Shown here piece by piece: positions 23,174 to 31,711 of a DNA stretch of 36,929 nucleotides. The notes beneath the pieces were generated by a model, which made no database searches, was not told where the DNA came from, and was given only the letters and a program-made list of their open reading frames with translations. Origin of the DNA: Algoriphagus sp. GTDB lineage: Bacteria; Bacteroidota; Bacteroidia; Cytophagales; Cyclobacteriaceae. Location: contig JAJTDZ010000019.1 in NCBI GenBank assembly GCA_021298245.1, positions 1-36,929 on the forward strand, in the 5' to 3' direction. Position 1 is the stretch's first letter, and the number at the start of each line of letters is the position of its first letter. The position numbers were made by a program, and so were the translations under genes.

Positions 23174-23203
23174 AACCTTCGCTTTTTTAAAAAAGCAAAG
23201 GTT
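23174..23203. repeat. Near-perfect loopless inverted repeat
   Basis: AACCTT-C-GCTTTTTT (23174-23188) is followed immediately by AAAAAAGC-A-AAGGTT (23189-23203). It is a 15-bp palindrome with one mismatched position. In the spacer between murF and the DUF2461 gene, it could be a cruciform-forming element or a repeat-family member. Confidence 0.55.
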
Positions 23204-23295
23204 AGCTGGCTACGCGACTACTTCTTCCAAAGTTTTAAACTCCATACGGTTTTTGCAGTTCTATTAGAAAATCAAGTATACTACTCTTCAAAACC

Positions 23296-23973
23296 ATGCG
23301 TCCCTACTTAGATTTTCTTTCCGCCTTGAGTGAAAACAACCACAAAGACTGGATGGATGCTAACAAAAAATGGTACTTAGACACTAAGGCCACCCTAGTG
23401 GAGGACGTCGAGGTACTACTAAAAACCATGGTAGACCTTGAACCTGATTTGGCCTCTTTCAAAGCCAAAGATTGCCTGTTTCGACAAAATCGAGACGTAC
23501 GCTTCTCGGCCAACAAAAACCCCTACAAAACCAATTTTGGGGTATATTTTTCCCCAGGAGGCAAGAAATCTCCAGGGCCAGGCTACTACCTCCAAATCCA
23601 ACCAGGAAATTCATTTTTGGCAGGAGGAATCTGGATGCCAGAAGCAGATACACTCAAGAAAATCAGGAAAGAAATCGACTTCAGTGGAGCCGAATTGGAG
23701 GGAATTGTGGAAAATCCCGACTTCAAAAAACTTTTTCCTAGCCTGGAAGGGGAAAAACTCAAAACTTGCCCCCGAGACTACGATGCCTCCCACCCTTACC
23801 TAGAATACCTCAAACTTAAGAGCTTTACGGTATCCCATCCCATTTCTGACAAAGCCGTGGGAAATGGAGAATTTCTAAGCTTGGCTTTGCATGGATTTTT
23901 CCAGATGAAACCCTTGATTGACTTCTTGGGGCAAGCCTTGGAAGAAGTAGAAGATGGATCCGGAATTTTATAA
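23296..23973 (+). CDS. DUF2461 family protein
   Basis: A 225-residue soluble protein of the DUF2461 (TIGR02453) family, which is widespread and has no established function. Typical segments are LSALSENNHKDWMDANKKWY at the N-terminus, FRQNRDVRFSANKNPYKTNF near the first third, and GPGYYLQIQPGNSFLAGGIW in the middle. The length is as expected. The ATG at 23296 follows a spacer of about 180 bases that contains two palindromic repeats, so it probably has its own promoter rather than being read from murF. Confidence 0.9.
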   Translation: MRPYLDFLSALSENNHKDWMDANKKWYLDTKATLVEDVEVLLKTMVDLEPDLASFKAKDCLFRQNRDVRFSANKNPYKTNFGVYFSPGGKKSPGPGYYLQIQPGNSFLAGGIWMPEADTLKKIRKEIDFSGAELEGIVENPDFKKLFPSLEGEKLKTCPRDYDASHPYLEYLKLKSFTVSHPISDKAVGNGEFLSLALHGFFQMKPLIDFLGQALEEVEDGSGIL

Positions 23974-24022
23974 AAATGGCATCTATTAGCTTGAAACCCC
24001 CTAGCAAGCTATAAATTCTAAC

Positions 24023-24030
24023 TACCTTTG
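24023..24030 (+). promoter_or_regulatory. Bacteroidota -7 promoter box upstream of the MarC-family gene
   Basis: TACCTTTG matches the Bacteroidota primary sigma -7 consensus TAnnTTTG exactly and ends four bases before the ATG at 24035. Transcription would then begin close to or at the start codon, giving a very short or absent leader. A well-spaced -33 TTG element is not visible. Confidence 0.5.
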
Positions 24031-24034
24031 TCCC

Positions 24035-24616
24035 ATGTTCGACCTCAAACAAATCCTTTCCGTTTCCCTTATCCTGTTTTCAGTCATAGATATCCTAGGT
24101 TCTATCCCTATCATCATCAATCTAAGGAAAAAAGTAGGACATATTCAATCTGGAAAAGCTACGCTTGTGGCAGGGGTATTGATGATTGCCTTCCTTTTGG
24201 TTGGAAAATCAATTTTGAATTTGTTTGGCATAGGCGTAGAGGACTTTGCCATTGCAGGAGCGCTGATCATTTTTGCCTTAGGTGCAGAAATGATTTTGGG
24301 GATCGAACTTTTTAAACCTGACCCAGACGCCACAGCAAGTGCTTCCATTGTGCCTATTGCATTTCCTTTGATTGCCGGAGCAGGTACACTCACGACCATT
24401 TTGACCTTGAAGGCCGAGTTTGAGCAGGTCAATATTGCCATCGGTATCTTGCTCAATTTGATTTTTGTGTATATCGTCTTGAAAAGTACCACGTGGCTGG
24501 AACGGAAATTAGGAAAAACAGGCGTGGACGTGCTTCGTAGGATTTTTGGAATCATCCTGCTTTCCATAGCGGTGAAAATCTTTAAAACCAACGCATTTCC
24601 GATCACCCTAGGATAG
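24035..24616 (+). CDS. MarC family integral membrane protein
   Basis: A 193-residue inner-membrane protein with about six hydrophobic segments, matching the MarC family. Markers are SLILFSVIDILGSIPIII near the N-terminus, GALIIFALGAEMILGIE in the middle and SIVPIAFPLIAGAGTLTTIL in the second half. MarC proteins were once linked to multidrug resistance, but that link is not well supported and the transport substrate is unknown. The full family length is present. An exact -7 box lies directly upstream, and rnhA begins 34 bases downstream. Confidence 0.9.
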   Translation: MFDLKQILSVSLILFSVIDILGSIPIIINLRKKVGHIQSGKATLVAGVLMIAFLLVGKSILNLFGIGVEDFAIAGALIIFALGAEMILGIELFKPDPDATASASIVPIAFPLIAGAGTLTTILTLKAEFEQVNIAIGILLNLIFVYIVLKSTTWLERKLGKTGVDVLRRIFGIILLSIAVKIFKTNAFPITLG

Positions 24617-24650
24617 TTGGCCTTAAGCCCTTTTTTCATTTCTTTGTACC

Positions 24651-25103
24651 ATGATCCAAATTTTCACTGATGGAGCTGCCAAAGGCAATCCAGGCCCGGG
24701 GGGCTATGGTGCAATCCTCAAATTTGGAGCCCATTCCAAAGAACTTTCGGAGGGGTTTCGCTTGACCACCAACAACCGCATGGAGCTATTGGCAGTCATT
24801 CGCGCCTTGCAGGAGTTGAAGTCTTCCTCCTACGCCATTCAGATTTATTCGGATAGCAAGTATGTCGTGGATGCTGTAGAAAAAGGTTGGATTTGGAACT
24901 GGCAAAAAAAAGAATTTAAGGACAAAAAAAATCCTGACCTTTGGCAAATTTACATCCCTTTGCACCAGCAATTCAAACCCAAGTTCATTTGGATAAAGGG
25001 ACACAACGGGCACCCTGACAACGAACGTTGCGATCAACTTGCAGTAGCCGCCGCAGAAGGCAATAGACTGCAAATCGACCACGGTTACGAGCAACTAGGC
25101 TGA
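24651..25103 (+). CDS. rnhA: Ribonuclease HI
   Basis: RNase HI cuts the RNA strand of RNA-DNA hybrids and removes R-loops and primers. The 150-residue protein has every catalytic residue: D7 in IFTDGAAKGNPGPGGYG, E45 in NNRMELLAVI, D68 in IYSDSKYVVD, H118 in WIKGHNGHPDNERCD and D128. A basic, tryptophan-rich segment near residues 75-95 corresponds to the substrate-handle region. It converges on the sugar-isomerase gene with ten bases between stops; those bases plus the stop form the palindrome TGAGCGCTCA (25101-25110). Confidence 0.95.
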   Translation: MIQIFTDGAAKGNPGPGGYGAILKFGAHSKELSEGFRLTTNNRMELLAVIRALQELKSSSYAIQIYSDSKYVVDAVEKGWIWNWQKKEFKDKKNPDLWQIYIPLHQQFKPKFIWIKGHNGHPDNERCDQLAVAAAEGNRLQIDHGYEQLG

Positions 25104-25113
25104 GCGCTCAAAT

Positions 25114-26247
25114 TCATCTCCCTCCAAGAAGTTGATCTATGGTCACCCCTGGGATTTCTTTAGGTTGACCCTCCTGTAACGGGCGATAGGCTGAAGAGGG
25201 GTACGTCCACCCATCGTCGGTAAGATTCCAAAGAAGAGGAGCTAAATTTTGTACTGCAGCTTTGCATCCCTGAACGATAGCCCCCATTTTTCCCGTTTGC
25301 TTGGACAGCACGGCTTCGTTTTCAATTTCAAAAGGCCCATGAAATCCTTTCTTCTGTAACACCTCCACAAAGGATCTCCAATCCATACTATCTCCCAGGC
25401 CAAAGCCAGGAAGGGTGGCTTCGTAATGGTGGCGGTCCCAAGGATTTTTGCTAGAGGTAATTCCTATTTTTTCTGCCCATTCGGGACGAATTTGTTGAAT
25501 AGGATACATATTGCCCCAGAAGGGATCCGCTACGTTTCGAGTGGACTTGACATGGATCCTACGCACTCGACTGATGTCCGTGTGCTGCATGACCTCCACA
25601 GGATCGGTATGCTGCCATACGTCGTGGGAAGGATCGTAGATCTCCCCATGATTTTTTTCTGGGACCAATTCATACATGAGCTTACGCGCAGCAAGTACCC
25701 CACTGAGATTGTTGAATGTTCCCGTAAATCCAGAGCTTCTCCAACCTTCCATGGGACAATTTTCATAGACCACGGTGACACCTAGATCCGCGGCATAGCG
25801 AATGATGGGTCCAAAAATACGCTGGTACTCCAGTAAATTTTTTTCAAATCCCCCCTCTTGGTTGCCAAGTTCGTGATTGTATCCCACAAAAGTGCCTACC
25901 GTGACGTCGTTGGCATCCCCTCCCAAATAATGAGCCATTCGAATCAACTGCAGGAGGTGGTTTTGATTCTTGACCCGATGGATGGGATCTCCACCGATGA
26001 GATTTTCAAAAGCGCCTAGGGAAAGTCGTAGCCTGGCAGAATTAAATTTTTCGATCAACGCTTGGGCCTGCTCAGGACCAAAATGCAAGTAATCCAAATG
26101 GGTGGCAACAAAATCGTCTCGGGTACCGTCTTTGCGGAATACACAAAGGTCTAATCCTTGAACACCAATTTCCTGGGCTTTTGCTATAGTTTCCTCCAAA
26201 CTGAGTTGATCAAAGGCGGAGGTCATGATCCAAATGGGATGTGCCAT
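25114..26247 (-). CDS. Sugar phosphate isomerase/epimerase family protein (TIM barrel)
   Basis: A 377-residue cytoplasmic xylose-isomerase-like TIM barrel (AP endonuclease 2 superfamily). Segments include PIWIMTSAFDQLSLEETI at the start, LGVTVVYENCPMEGW with a metal-binding type glutamate, GEIYDPSHDVWQ with aspartate and histidine, RRIHVKSTRNV, and GPFEIENEA near the end. It is longer than the usual 280-300 residues because of insertions and a C-terminal tail. Members isomerise or epimerise sugars or inositols; the substrate cannot be assigned. The start is the ATG at 26245-26247, and no signal peptide is seen. Confidence 0.87.
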   Translation of the reverse strand: MAHPIWIMTSAFDQLSLEETIAKAQEIGVQGLDLCVFRKDGTRDDFVATHLDYLHFGPEQAQALIEKFNSARLRLSLGAFENLIGGDPIHRVKNQNHLLQLIRMAHYLGGDANDVTVGTFVGYNHELGNQEGGFEKNLLEYQRIFGPIIRYAADLGVTVVYENCPMEGWRSSGFTGTFNNLSGVLAARKLMYELVPEKNHGEIYDPSHDVWQHTDPVEVMQHTDISRVRRIHVKSTRNVADPFWGNMYPIQQIRPEWAEKIGITSSKNPWDRHHYEATLPGFGLGDSMDWRSFVEVLQKKGFHGPFEIENEAVLSKQTGKMGAIVQGCKAAVQNLAPLLWNLTDDGWTYPSSAYRPLQEGQPKEIPGVTIDQLLGGR

Positions 26248-26314
26248 GGGAGAGCTTTTTTTTAAAATTACACAAAGGCTAGCAATGTGAAAATAGGTAA
26301 GAAGAGGAGTTCAC

Positions 26315-26620
26315 TCATTGGGAGGAATAGCGCCGACGGAGCAACACTTTTTGTTTTTGGCGTTCCCAAAGTGCCTTTGCCAAGTCTTTGGCCAGCTGCT
26401 CGGGTGCCGACTCGTGCAAAATCTGCTTCAATTGCTGTTCGGGCAAGTCTACTCGGTAGCAAATCTGAAGTAATTTTTCCAAGTGTCGATCCAATAATTG
26501 TCCCACGGCTTTGGATAGCTCCACTAGGGCTTCTTCTTCAGTAAACTCCGCTTGAGAATCCGACAGCTGTAGTTCTTTGGCTACCAGGGAAAAGGTTTCT
26601 TGAGGAATGGAAGGAAGCAT
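26315..26620 (-). CDS. Conserved hypothetical protein (101 aa)
   Basis: I do not recognise a named family. The 101-residue product is soluble and almost wholly helical, with acidic and hydrophobic repeats (ELQLSDSQAEFTEEEALVEL) and a basic, glutamine-rich C-terminus (ERQKQKVLLRRRY). It has no signal peptide or membrane segment. The start is the ATG at 26618-26620, 45 bases after the DUF5606 gene. The pattern and neighbourhood look like a lineage-specific conserved protein. The stop at 26315 is followed by 67 bases before the isomerase gene. Confidence 0.65.
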   Translation of the reverse strand: MLPSIPQETFSLVAKELQLSDSQAEFTEEEALVELSKAVGQLLDRHLEKLLQICYRVDLPEQQLKQILHESAPEQLAKDLAKALWERQKQKVLLRRRYSSQ

Positions 26621-26665
26621 GGGAGTCCAAAAAAATGCCCTGATTAACCTGGGCGAGCGGAAAAA

Positions 26666-27079
26666 TTAATTCGTGTTTTCGGTGTCTACAAGAACCTCAG
26701 GAGCAAATTTTTTAATAAGGAGGTACCATGCATTGAGCTTTTTAATGTCCGACACATACACTCGGTCTTGATCAAATTCAGGCAAGACAGATTTCAAAAA
26801 AGCCCTCAATTCCGTATCCGTAGCAGATGCATCTACTCCTGTATCCCCTTGGTAAGTCTCTTCGATTTTTTTCATGACCTCGGCCAAAGGGACGGCACCT
26901 TCTTCTGTCAACGCATAGATGGAGATGTCGTTGAGTACAGATACGCGCATGGACATCCCGGCGACTAATTTGGATTTTTTTTCATCCAAAGATTCTAAAA
27001 TAACTCCCGATCGGGTAGGTTTGATGATTTTGAACAAGCCGGGTTTGCCTGCAACAGAGGCAAGGTCTTTAAAATTCAT
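26666..27079 (-). CDS. DUF5606 family protein
   Basis: A 137-residue soluble protein matching DUF5606, a Bacteroidota family of unknown function. The N-terminal MNFKDLASVAGKPGLFKIIK and the later segments FLKSVLPEFDQDRVYVSDIK and WYLLIKKFAPEVL are characteristic. The first half looks like a small beta domain, possibly RNA- or nucleic-acid-binding in character, but nothing catalytic is visible. It lies 37 bases after engB on the same strand and is probably co-transcribed with it, so a link to ribosome assembly is a reasonable guess and no more. Confidence 0.85.
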   Translation of the reverse strand: MNFKDLASVAGKPGLFKIIKPTRSGVILESLDEKKSKLVAGMSMRVSVLNDISIYALTEEGAVPLAEVMKKIEETYQGDTGVDASATDTELRAFLKSVLPEFDQDRVYVSDIKKLNAWYLLIKKFAPEVLVDTENTN

Positions 27080-27116
27080 AGAATGTAGTTTTCAGATGTA
27101 AATATAAAAGGATCCC

Positions 27117-27728
27117 TCAATTTGTGTGATCTTGTTCAAATTCAAGCACTAGCTCTTGCATGTAGGCAAGCAAGGCTTCTTTTCCCGTTCCCTTTTCGGC
27201 AGAAGTCACAAAGTAATCCGGATTGTCTCCAAAGATTTCTTGAAGTTTAGACAGAAAAGCTTTTACACGGGCATCGGTTTGGGATTTGGATTGCTTGTCT
27301 GCTTTGGTAAAAATGACAGCGAAAGGAACCTCATGTTCCCCGCACCAGTAAAGAAATTCCAGATCTATCGTTTGGGGTTCTAGCCTGCTGTCTACCAATA
27401 CAAACACTCCGCAAAGATTTTTACGAGTGGTGAGGTAGTTGCTAATCATTTTTTCCCATTTCACTTTTTTCTCCTTGCTCACCTTGGCAAAACCATAGCC
27501 TGGAAGGTCTACCAAATACCAGCGATCATCGATCATAAAATGATTGATAAGTTGCGTTTTACCAGGTTTTTGAGAGGTTTTTGCCAGTTCCTTTACTCCG
27601 GTCAACATATTGATTAGAGAACTTTTGCCCACATTGGACCTTCCTATACAGGCAATCTCTGCCCTTTCTGGTTTGGGGCATTTGGATACCTCGGTATTGC
27701 TGACTAAAAAGGTGGCTTTGCGTATCAT
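27117..27728 (-). CDS. engB: Ribosome biogenesis GTPase EngB (YsxC/YihA)
   Basis: An essential-type small GTPase that helps assemble the large ribosomal subunit. The G motifs are in order: G1 GRSNVGKSS at 29-37, the G2 threonine in PGKTQ, G3 DLPGYG at 74-79, G4 TKAD and G5 TSAEKGTGK near residues 173-182. At 203 residues the length is normal. The start is the ATG at 27726-27728; it is divergent from ubiE with about 120 bases between the starts. DUF5606 and the 101-aa gene follow on the same strand. Confidence 0.95.
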   Translation of the reverse strand: MIRKATFLVSNTEVSKCPKPERAEIACIGRSNVGKSSLINMLTGVKELAKTSQKPGKTQLINHFMIDDRWYLVDLPGYGFAKVSKEKKVKWEKMISNYLTTRKNLCGVFVLVDSRLEPQTIDLEFLYWCGEHEVPFAVIFTKADKQSKSQTDARVKAFLSKLQEIFGDNPDYFVTSAEKGTGKEALLAYMQELVLEFEQDHTN

Positions 27729-27849
27729 GACTCTGTAAAGGAATTCAAAAGTAGGGTTTTATTTTGGATAGCTTTGGCAGCTAGGAGATCAACAATTTTC
27801 CATTCCTAAGGTTTGTGTAGTAATATTGTACCTCCAAAGAAGATTCGTG

Positions 27850-28572
27850 ATGACTGTAGTTCCTTACAAAGATAAGCAAGACCCCAAAAAAGAGCAGGTC
27901 GCTGAAATGTTTAACAACATCAGCCCCAAGTACGATCTGCTCAATCACGTGCTCAGTCTAGGGATAGATATCGTTTGGAGAAAAAAGGCCATCAAAATGT
28001 TGAAAAAAGATGACCCCAAATTGATTTTAGATATAGCCACAGGCACGGGGGATTTTGCGCTAGAAGCACTTGCCTTGCATCCTGACAAAATCATTGGCGT
28101 AGACATTTCTGAGGGCATGCTTCAGGAGGGGCGCAAAAAAATGATCAAGCGAGGCCTTCAAGATAAAATCGAAATGCTGCTTGGAGATTCGGAAGTCCTA
28201 CAGTTTGAAGACAATAAATTCGATGCCGTCATCGTTTCCTTTGGGGTGAGAAATTTTGAAAACTTGGAGAAGGGATTGGCAGATATGTATAGGGTACTGA
28301 AGCCAGGAGGGAAAACGGTCATTTTGGAATTTAGCAAGCCTAGCTCCTTTCCCATGAAACAAGCTTATGGTTTTTATTCCAAAGCGATCTTGCCCCAAGT
28401 AGGAAAAATTGTATCCAAGGACAATTCTGCTTATACTTACTTACCTGAGTCAGTTCAAGCCTTTCCTGATGGAGAGGATTTTCTAGCAGTATTAAAAAAA
28501 GTAGGCTTTCATAGCACCACATGCACACCTCTCACTTTCGGCATAAGTTCGATCTATGTGGGGCTAAAATAG
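27850..28572 (+). CDS. ubiE: Demethylmenaquinone methyltransferase UbiE/MenG
   Basis: This SAM-dependent enzyme makes the final C-methylation of menaquinone, the respiratory quinone of Bacteroidota. The SAM motif [11 protein letters not shown] spans about 60-70. Family signatures are [13 protein letters not shown] at 29-41, [34 protein letters not shown] and the late [19 protein letters not shown] choose the ATG at 27850 (240 residues) over the in-frame TTG at 27826. Its last 52 bases overlap the porT-like gene in another frame. Confidence 0.95.
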   Translation: MTVVPYKDKQDPKKEQVAEMFNNISPKYDLLNHVLSLGIDIVWRKKAIKMLKKDDPKLILDIATGTGDFALEALALHPDKIIGVDISEGMLQEGRKKMIKRGLQDKIEMLLGDSEVLQFEDNKFDAVIVSFGVRNFENLEKGLADMYRVLKPGGKTVILEFSKPSSFPMKQAYGFYSKAILPQVGKIVSKDNSAYTYLPESVQAFPDGEDFLAVLKKVGFHSTTCTPLTFGISSIYVGLK

Positions 28573-29324
28573 CCCTTATCCTGATCCTATTTTTTGGCTT
28601 AGGCACGCAGGGATTTTCCCAAGGTTATTTTGGATTGACCAACAATTCGGGTTCGGACGATAAATTGACTTCCTATGGTTTTTTTCTTGGCATGCATACT
28701 GCCAGCTACCAACTCAGGTACTCTCCAGAATTTTTAAATCCTGCAAATGCTTCCACGGCAGCTATCTATTCCATTTATCCCAAATTTACGCCAGGCTTTT
28801 CTCTAGGATTTATCGGAATCTTTCGGTTTCACGACCAAGTCAACCTCATCTTTACCCCTAAAATTGGCTTTTACGAATACAAAGTAGATGTCAACTACGC
28901 TAACGGGAGTACAACAACGAATTCCAATTCGAGTACCGGTTCGGCCTTGCCCGATCTTGGCTACCGCAGTGAAGAGTTGGTCAATGAAGCCACCTTGGTA
29001 GAGCTCCCTGTGCTTTTCAAGTACCGATCCATGCGGTTCAACAATACCCGCATGTTTTTTATAGGCGGAGGAAGTTATTTGTTCAATACCAAATCTCAGG
29101 AAGAAATCTTCCTTGATCCCTTGGTCACTGCCAGTAGAGACTTTACGGTAGAAGCAGGAATGGGTTTTGAAATCTATTTCAAGTATTTCAAGTTTGCCCC
29201 CGAGATCCGATTCTCCCATGGAATCAACAACATCTACCTTCCAGAGAGAAATGCCCCTGAGATTCGAGATGCCATCTCTTCCTTAAGGAGAAAAGGGATT
29301 AGCATTTATCTCAATTTTCAGTAG
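28521..29324 (+). CDS. porT: PorT-family outer-membrane beta-barrel protein
   Basis: An exported 267-residue beta-barrel protein. The signal peptide follows an unusually long polar start: [16 protein letters not shown], then the hydrophobic [12 protein letters not shown], then a GFSQG cleavage area. Alternating strands end in a C-terminal aromatic (ISIYLNFQ), as outer-membrane proteins do. PorT is a component of the type IX secretion machinery, and the position directly after ubiE is typical of porT in Bacteroidota; the assignment rests as much on this as on sequence. The ATG at 28521 lies 52 bases inside ubiE and no later ATG precedes the signal segment, so the overlap is probably real. Confidence 0.78.
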   Translation: MHTSHFRHKFDLCGAKIALILILFFGLGTQGFSQGYFGLTNNSGSDDKLTSYGFFLGMHTASYQLRYSPEFLNPANASTAAIYSIYPKFTPGFSLGFIGIFRFHDQVNLIFTPKIGFYEYKVDVNYANGSTTTNSNSSTGSALPDLGYRSEELVNEATLVELPVLFKYRSMRFNNTRMFFIGGGSYLFNTKSQEEIFLDPLVTASRDFTVEAGMGFEIYFKYFKFAPEIRFSHGINNIYLPERNAPEIRDAISSLRRKGISIYLNFQ

Positions 29325-29520
29325 TCTTTTTAATTCTTATTGTCAACGGCCGATTTACCTCGGTACACAGGCAGTCCATGGTTCACCACAACTTATTATT
29401 CTTCAAAACTAGCTGCTAACAGCTCCCAATTTTTTTTGAATACCAATTTGCTGTTGACCGTCGACGGTGGACTGATCATCTTATTTTTTTATCTCGGATA
29501 CAATTGGCTATTTTGAGTCC
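29325..29520. repeat. Intergenic repeat remnants between porT and the NCS2 permease gene
   Basis: This spacer has no plausible gene. It holds AGCTG-CTAA-CAGCT (29411-29424), a small hairpin, and the stretch CTGTTGACCGTCGACGGTGGACTG near 29451-29474, built on the palindrome ACCGTCGACGGT. The final part resembles GTGGACAGTGGACTG near 2957-2971, suggesting one dispersed repeat family. The last ~40 bases before 29521 probably contain the permease promoter. Confidence 0.4.
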
Positions 29521-30816
29521 ATGAAGACGAACGCCAAAACCGAAATTCTTGCAGGCCTGAGTACCTTTTTGGCATGTTTTTATATCGTCATCGTCAATCC
29601 AGCGATTTTATCTGTCACCGGGATGTCCTTTTCTGCCGTGCTGACCGCCACGGTACTTGTAGCTGGATTTGGGAGCTTGATGATGGGGTTGTATGCAAAA
29701 AACCCAATCGTAGTCGCCCCAGGCATGGGAATTAATGCTTTTTTTACCTATACCGCGGTTTTGGATTTTGGTCTTAGCTTTGAAGAAGCTTTAGGGTCTG
29801 TATTTTGGTCTGGGGTAATTTTTCTGCTGTTGACTCTTTTTAAGACCCGAGAAAAAATTATTCAAGCCATCCCCCATTCCCTCAGACATGCCGTCTCCGC
29901 AGGAATTGGAATATTTATCTGTTTTATCGGGTTTCAAAACGCTCATTTTATTGTCTCAGATCCAGCCACTTTGGTGAGCATGGTCGGTCTTCGAGATCCT
30001 GTAGCCCTAACTTTCTTGTCAGGATTAGTTTTGACGGCAATTTTGTCCATTAGGAAGGTGCCTGGAGCACTTATCTTAGGGATCGTTTTCACCACACTTC
30101 TCGCATGGCCCATCGGGCGCTGGTGGGGCGATGCTTCTGCCATCCAGTTGGGTTCTCCCACCTTGGTCAACTTCACAGGAGTTTTTTCCTGGCCAGACTT
30201 TAGCCTCATCGGGAAGGCAGACCTTGTAGGTTCCCTACGCTATGCTTACCTACCCGTCCTCTTTGTTTTCACCTTTACCATTCTTTTTGATGGAATAAGC
30301 ACTTTTGTAGGCCTTTCAGAAGCTTCTGGCCTAAAAGACTCCGATGGAAGTCCAAAAAACATGCGTAAATCTTTACTTACAGATGCCTTTGCCACCTTAC
30401 TGGCTGGATGGGTAGGCAGTAGCTCAGGCACCGCCTATATCGAATCGGCTGTTGGCATTCGAGAAGGAGGTAGGACCGGACTTACCGCAATTACAGCTGG
30501 CTTACTTTTCTTGCCCTGCATGTTTTTTTCACCTTTGCTATCCTTGGTACCCAGTATCGCAAGTTCCATCGCTTTGGTCTTGGTGGGCACTTTCATGGTA
30601 ACGCCTCTCCTGCAGATCCAATGGAAAGACCCGGAAGAAGCCTTGCCTTGTTTTCTCACCCTAGTGCTTATTCCTTTTACCTTTAGTCTTTCCATAGGCA
30701 TTTCTTTTGGGTTTATTACCTGGACGCTACTCAAAATTGCCTCTGGAAAAAGAAAAGAAATCCACCCTATCCTAGTGATCATCAGTCTTCTATCTGCCTT
30801 CTTTTTATGGATTTAA
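29521..30816 (+). CDS. NCS2 family permease, AzgA-like purine transporter
   Basis: A 431-residue inner-membrane nucleobase permease with about 12-14 hydrophobic segments. The NCS2/AzgA signature NPIVVAPGMGINAFFTYTAV lies near residues 61-80. LFDGISTFVGLSEASGL and GTAYIESAVGIREGGRTGLT in the middle match the substrate-binding helices of adenine/guanine/hypoxanthine permeases. The stop overlaps the start of the broken nucleosidase gene by ten bases, which links adenine release and adenine uptake. The start is the ATG at 29521. Confidence 0.92.
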   Translation: MKTNAKTEILAGLSTFLACFYIVIVNPAILSVTGMSFSAVLTATVLVAGFGSLMMGLYAKNPIVVAPGMGINAFFTYTAVLDFGLSFEEALGSVFWSGVIFLLLTLFKTREKIIQAIPHSLRHAVSAGIGIFICFIGFQNAHFIVSDPATLVSMVGLRDPVALTFLSGLVLTAILSIRKVPGALILGIVFTTLLAWPIGRWWGDASAIQLGSPTLVNFTGVFSWPDFSLIGKADLVGSLRYAYLPVLFVFTFTILFDGISTFVGLSEASGLKDSDGSPKNMRKSLLTDAFATLLAGWVGSSSGTAYIESAVGIREGGRTGLTAITAGLLFLPCMFFSPLLSLVPSIASSIALVLVGTFMVTPLLQIQWKDPEEALPCFLTLVLIPFTFSLSIGISFGFITWTLLKIASGKRKEIHPILVIISLLSAFFLWI

Positions 30817-31539
30817 AACCCCTAGTACTGAGCATCATCCTCTTCTTTTTTTTACAACCTGCCCAGGCGCAGCGGACGGCTATACTTGGGGCCTTGGACC
30901 AAGAAATAGAAATTTTGCTAGATTCCTTGCGTGGTGGTAGGAAAGTCAGGGGTAGGAAAGGTAAACGCCGCCTACACCACTGCCATTTTGCTGGATCGTT
31001 TTCGCCCCGATCAGGTTATTTTCACCGGTGTAGCCGGTGGACTTCATCCAGAAGCTTTACCCGGGGATGTGGTGATAGGTTCTCACTTACTCCAATTTGA
31101 TTTTGGTCAAATAGACTCCTTGGGCTTTCATCTTTCACCCTTTCGTAAACTCAAGGGAGGTAGGCACGAACAACTACTGATTGCCTCAGATTCCCTGCTG
31201 GTACAAAAAGCACAAGGTGCAGCAGCTCAAGTTTCTTTCCTTAGCATTTCCTCCAGAGCCCCAAGGATTTTTTCAGGGGTAATCGCTACCGGGGATGTAT
31301 TTGTAAGTGATCAGGCTACCGCCCAACAACTTTACCAAGACCACGCGGCCCTGGCGACCGAAATGGAAGGTGCAGCTGTGGCGCACCTCTGTCGCTCTCT
31401 CGGGGTTCCCTTTGTGGTGATTCGAAGCTGCAGCGACAATGCCAATCAAAATGCGCGAGTCAGTTTCAATCAATTTATAAGGCCAGCCGCCATCAACTCG
31501 GCATCTTTGGTCCTTCATCTTCTTGAGGAAATGGACTAA
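30807..31539 (+). pseudogene. Exported MTA/SAH nucleosidase (MTAN-like), internal deletion and frameshift
   Basis: The frame starting at 30807 encodes a signal peptide (PLVLSIILFFFLQPAQAQ) and the MTAN start AILGALDQEIEILLDSL, whose glutamate corresponds to E. coli E12. At about 30930 the homology moves to another frame: VVVGKSGVGKVNAAYTTAIL, FTGVAGGLHPEALPGDVVIG, the catalytic ATEMEGAAVAH, and VIRSCSDNAN with the catalytic aspartate. About 20-25 residues that normally join the two parts, between the E12 helix and KSGIGKV, are absent. The lesion is therefore a deletion of roughly 60-75 bases that also shifts frame. An intact relative would release adenine from 5'-methylthioadenosine or S-adenosylhomocysteine, unusually in the periplasm. 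It overlaps the NCS2 permease gene by ten bases. As written, no functional protein can be made. Confidence 0.85.
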
Positions 31540-31711
31540 CAAGTTTTTTTACCTGATTTTATTCTTCCCATTTTTGATTTTTTTCCTGACTCTTTGTGCC
31601 TTTGCACGGAATATTTCCCACTTGTCAAAAACCCTAGACCCAATTTGGGTTTTCGATTAATTTTAAGTGAAGGTGTGGATTGCCCACCTTTTTTCCTACT
31701 TTAACTTTTGC

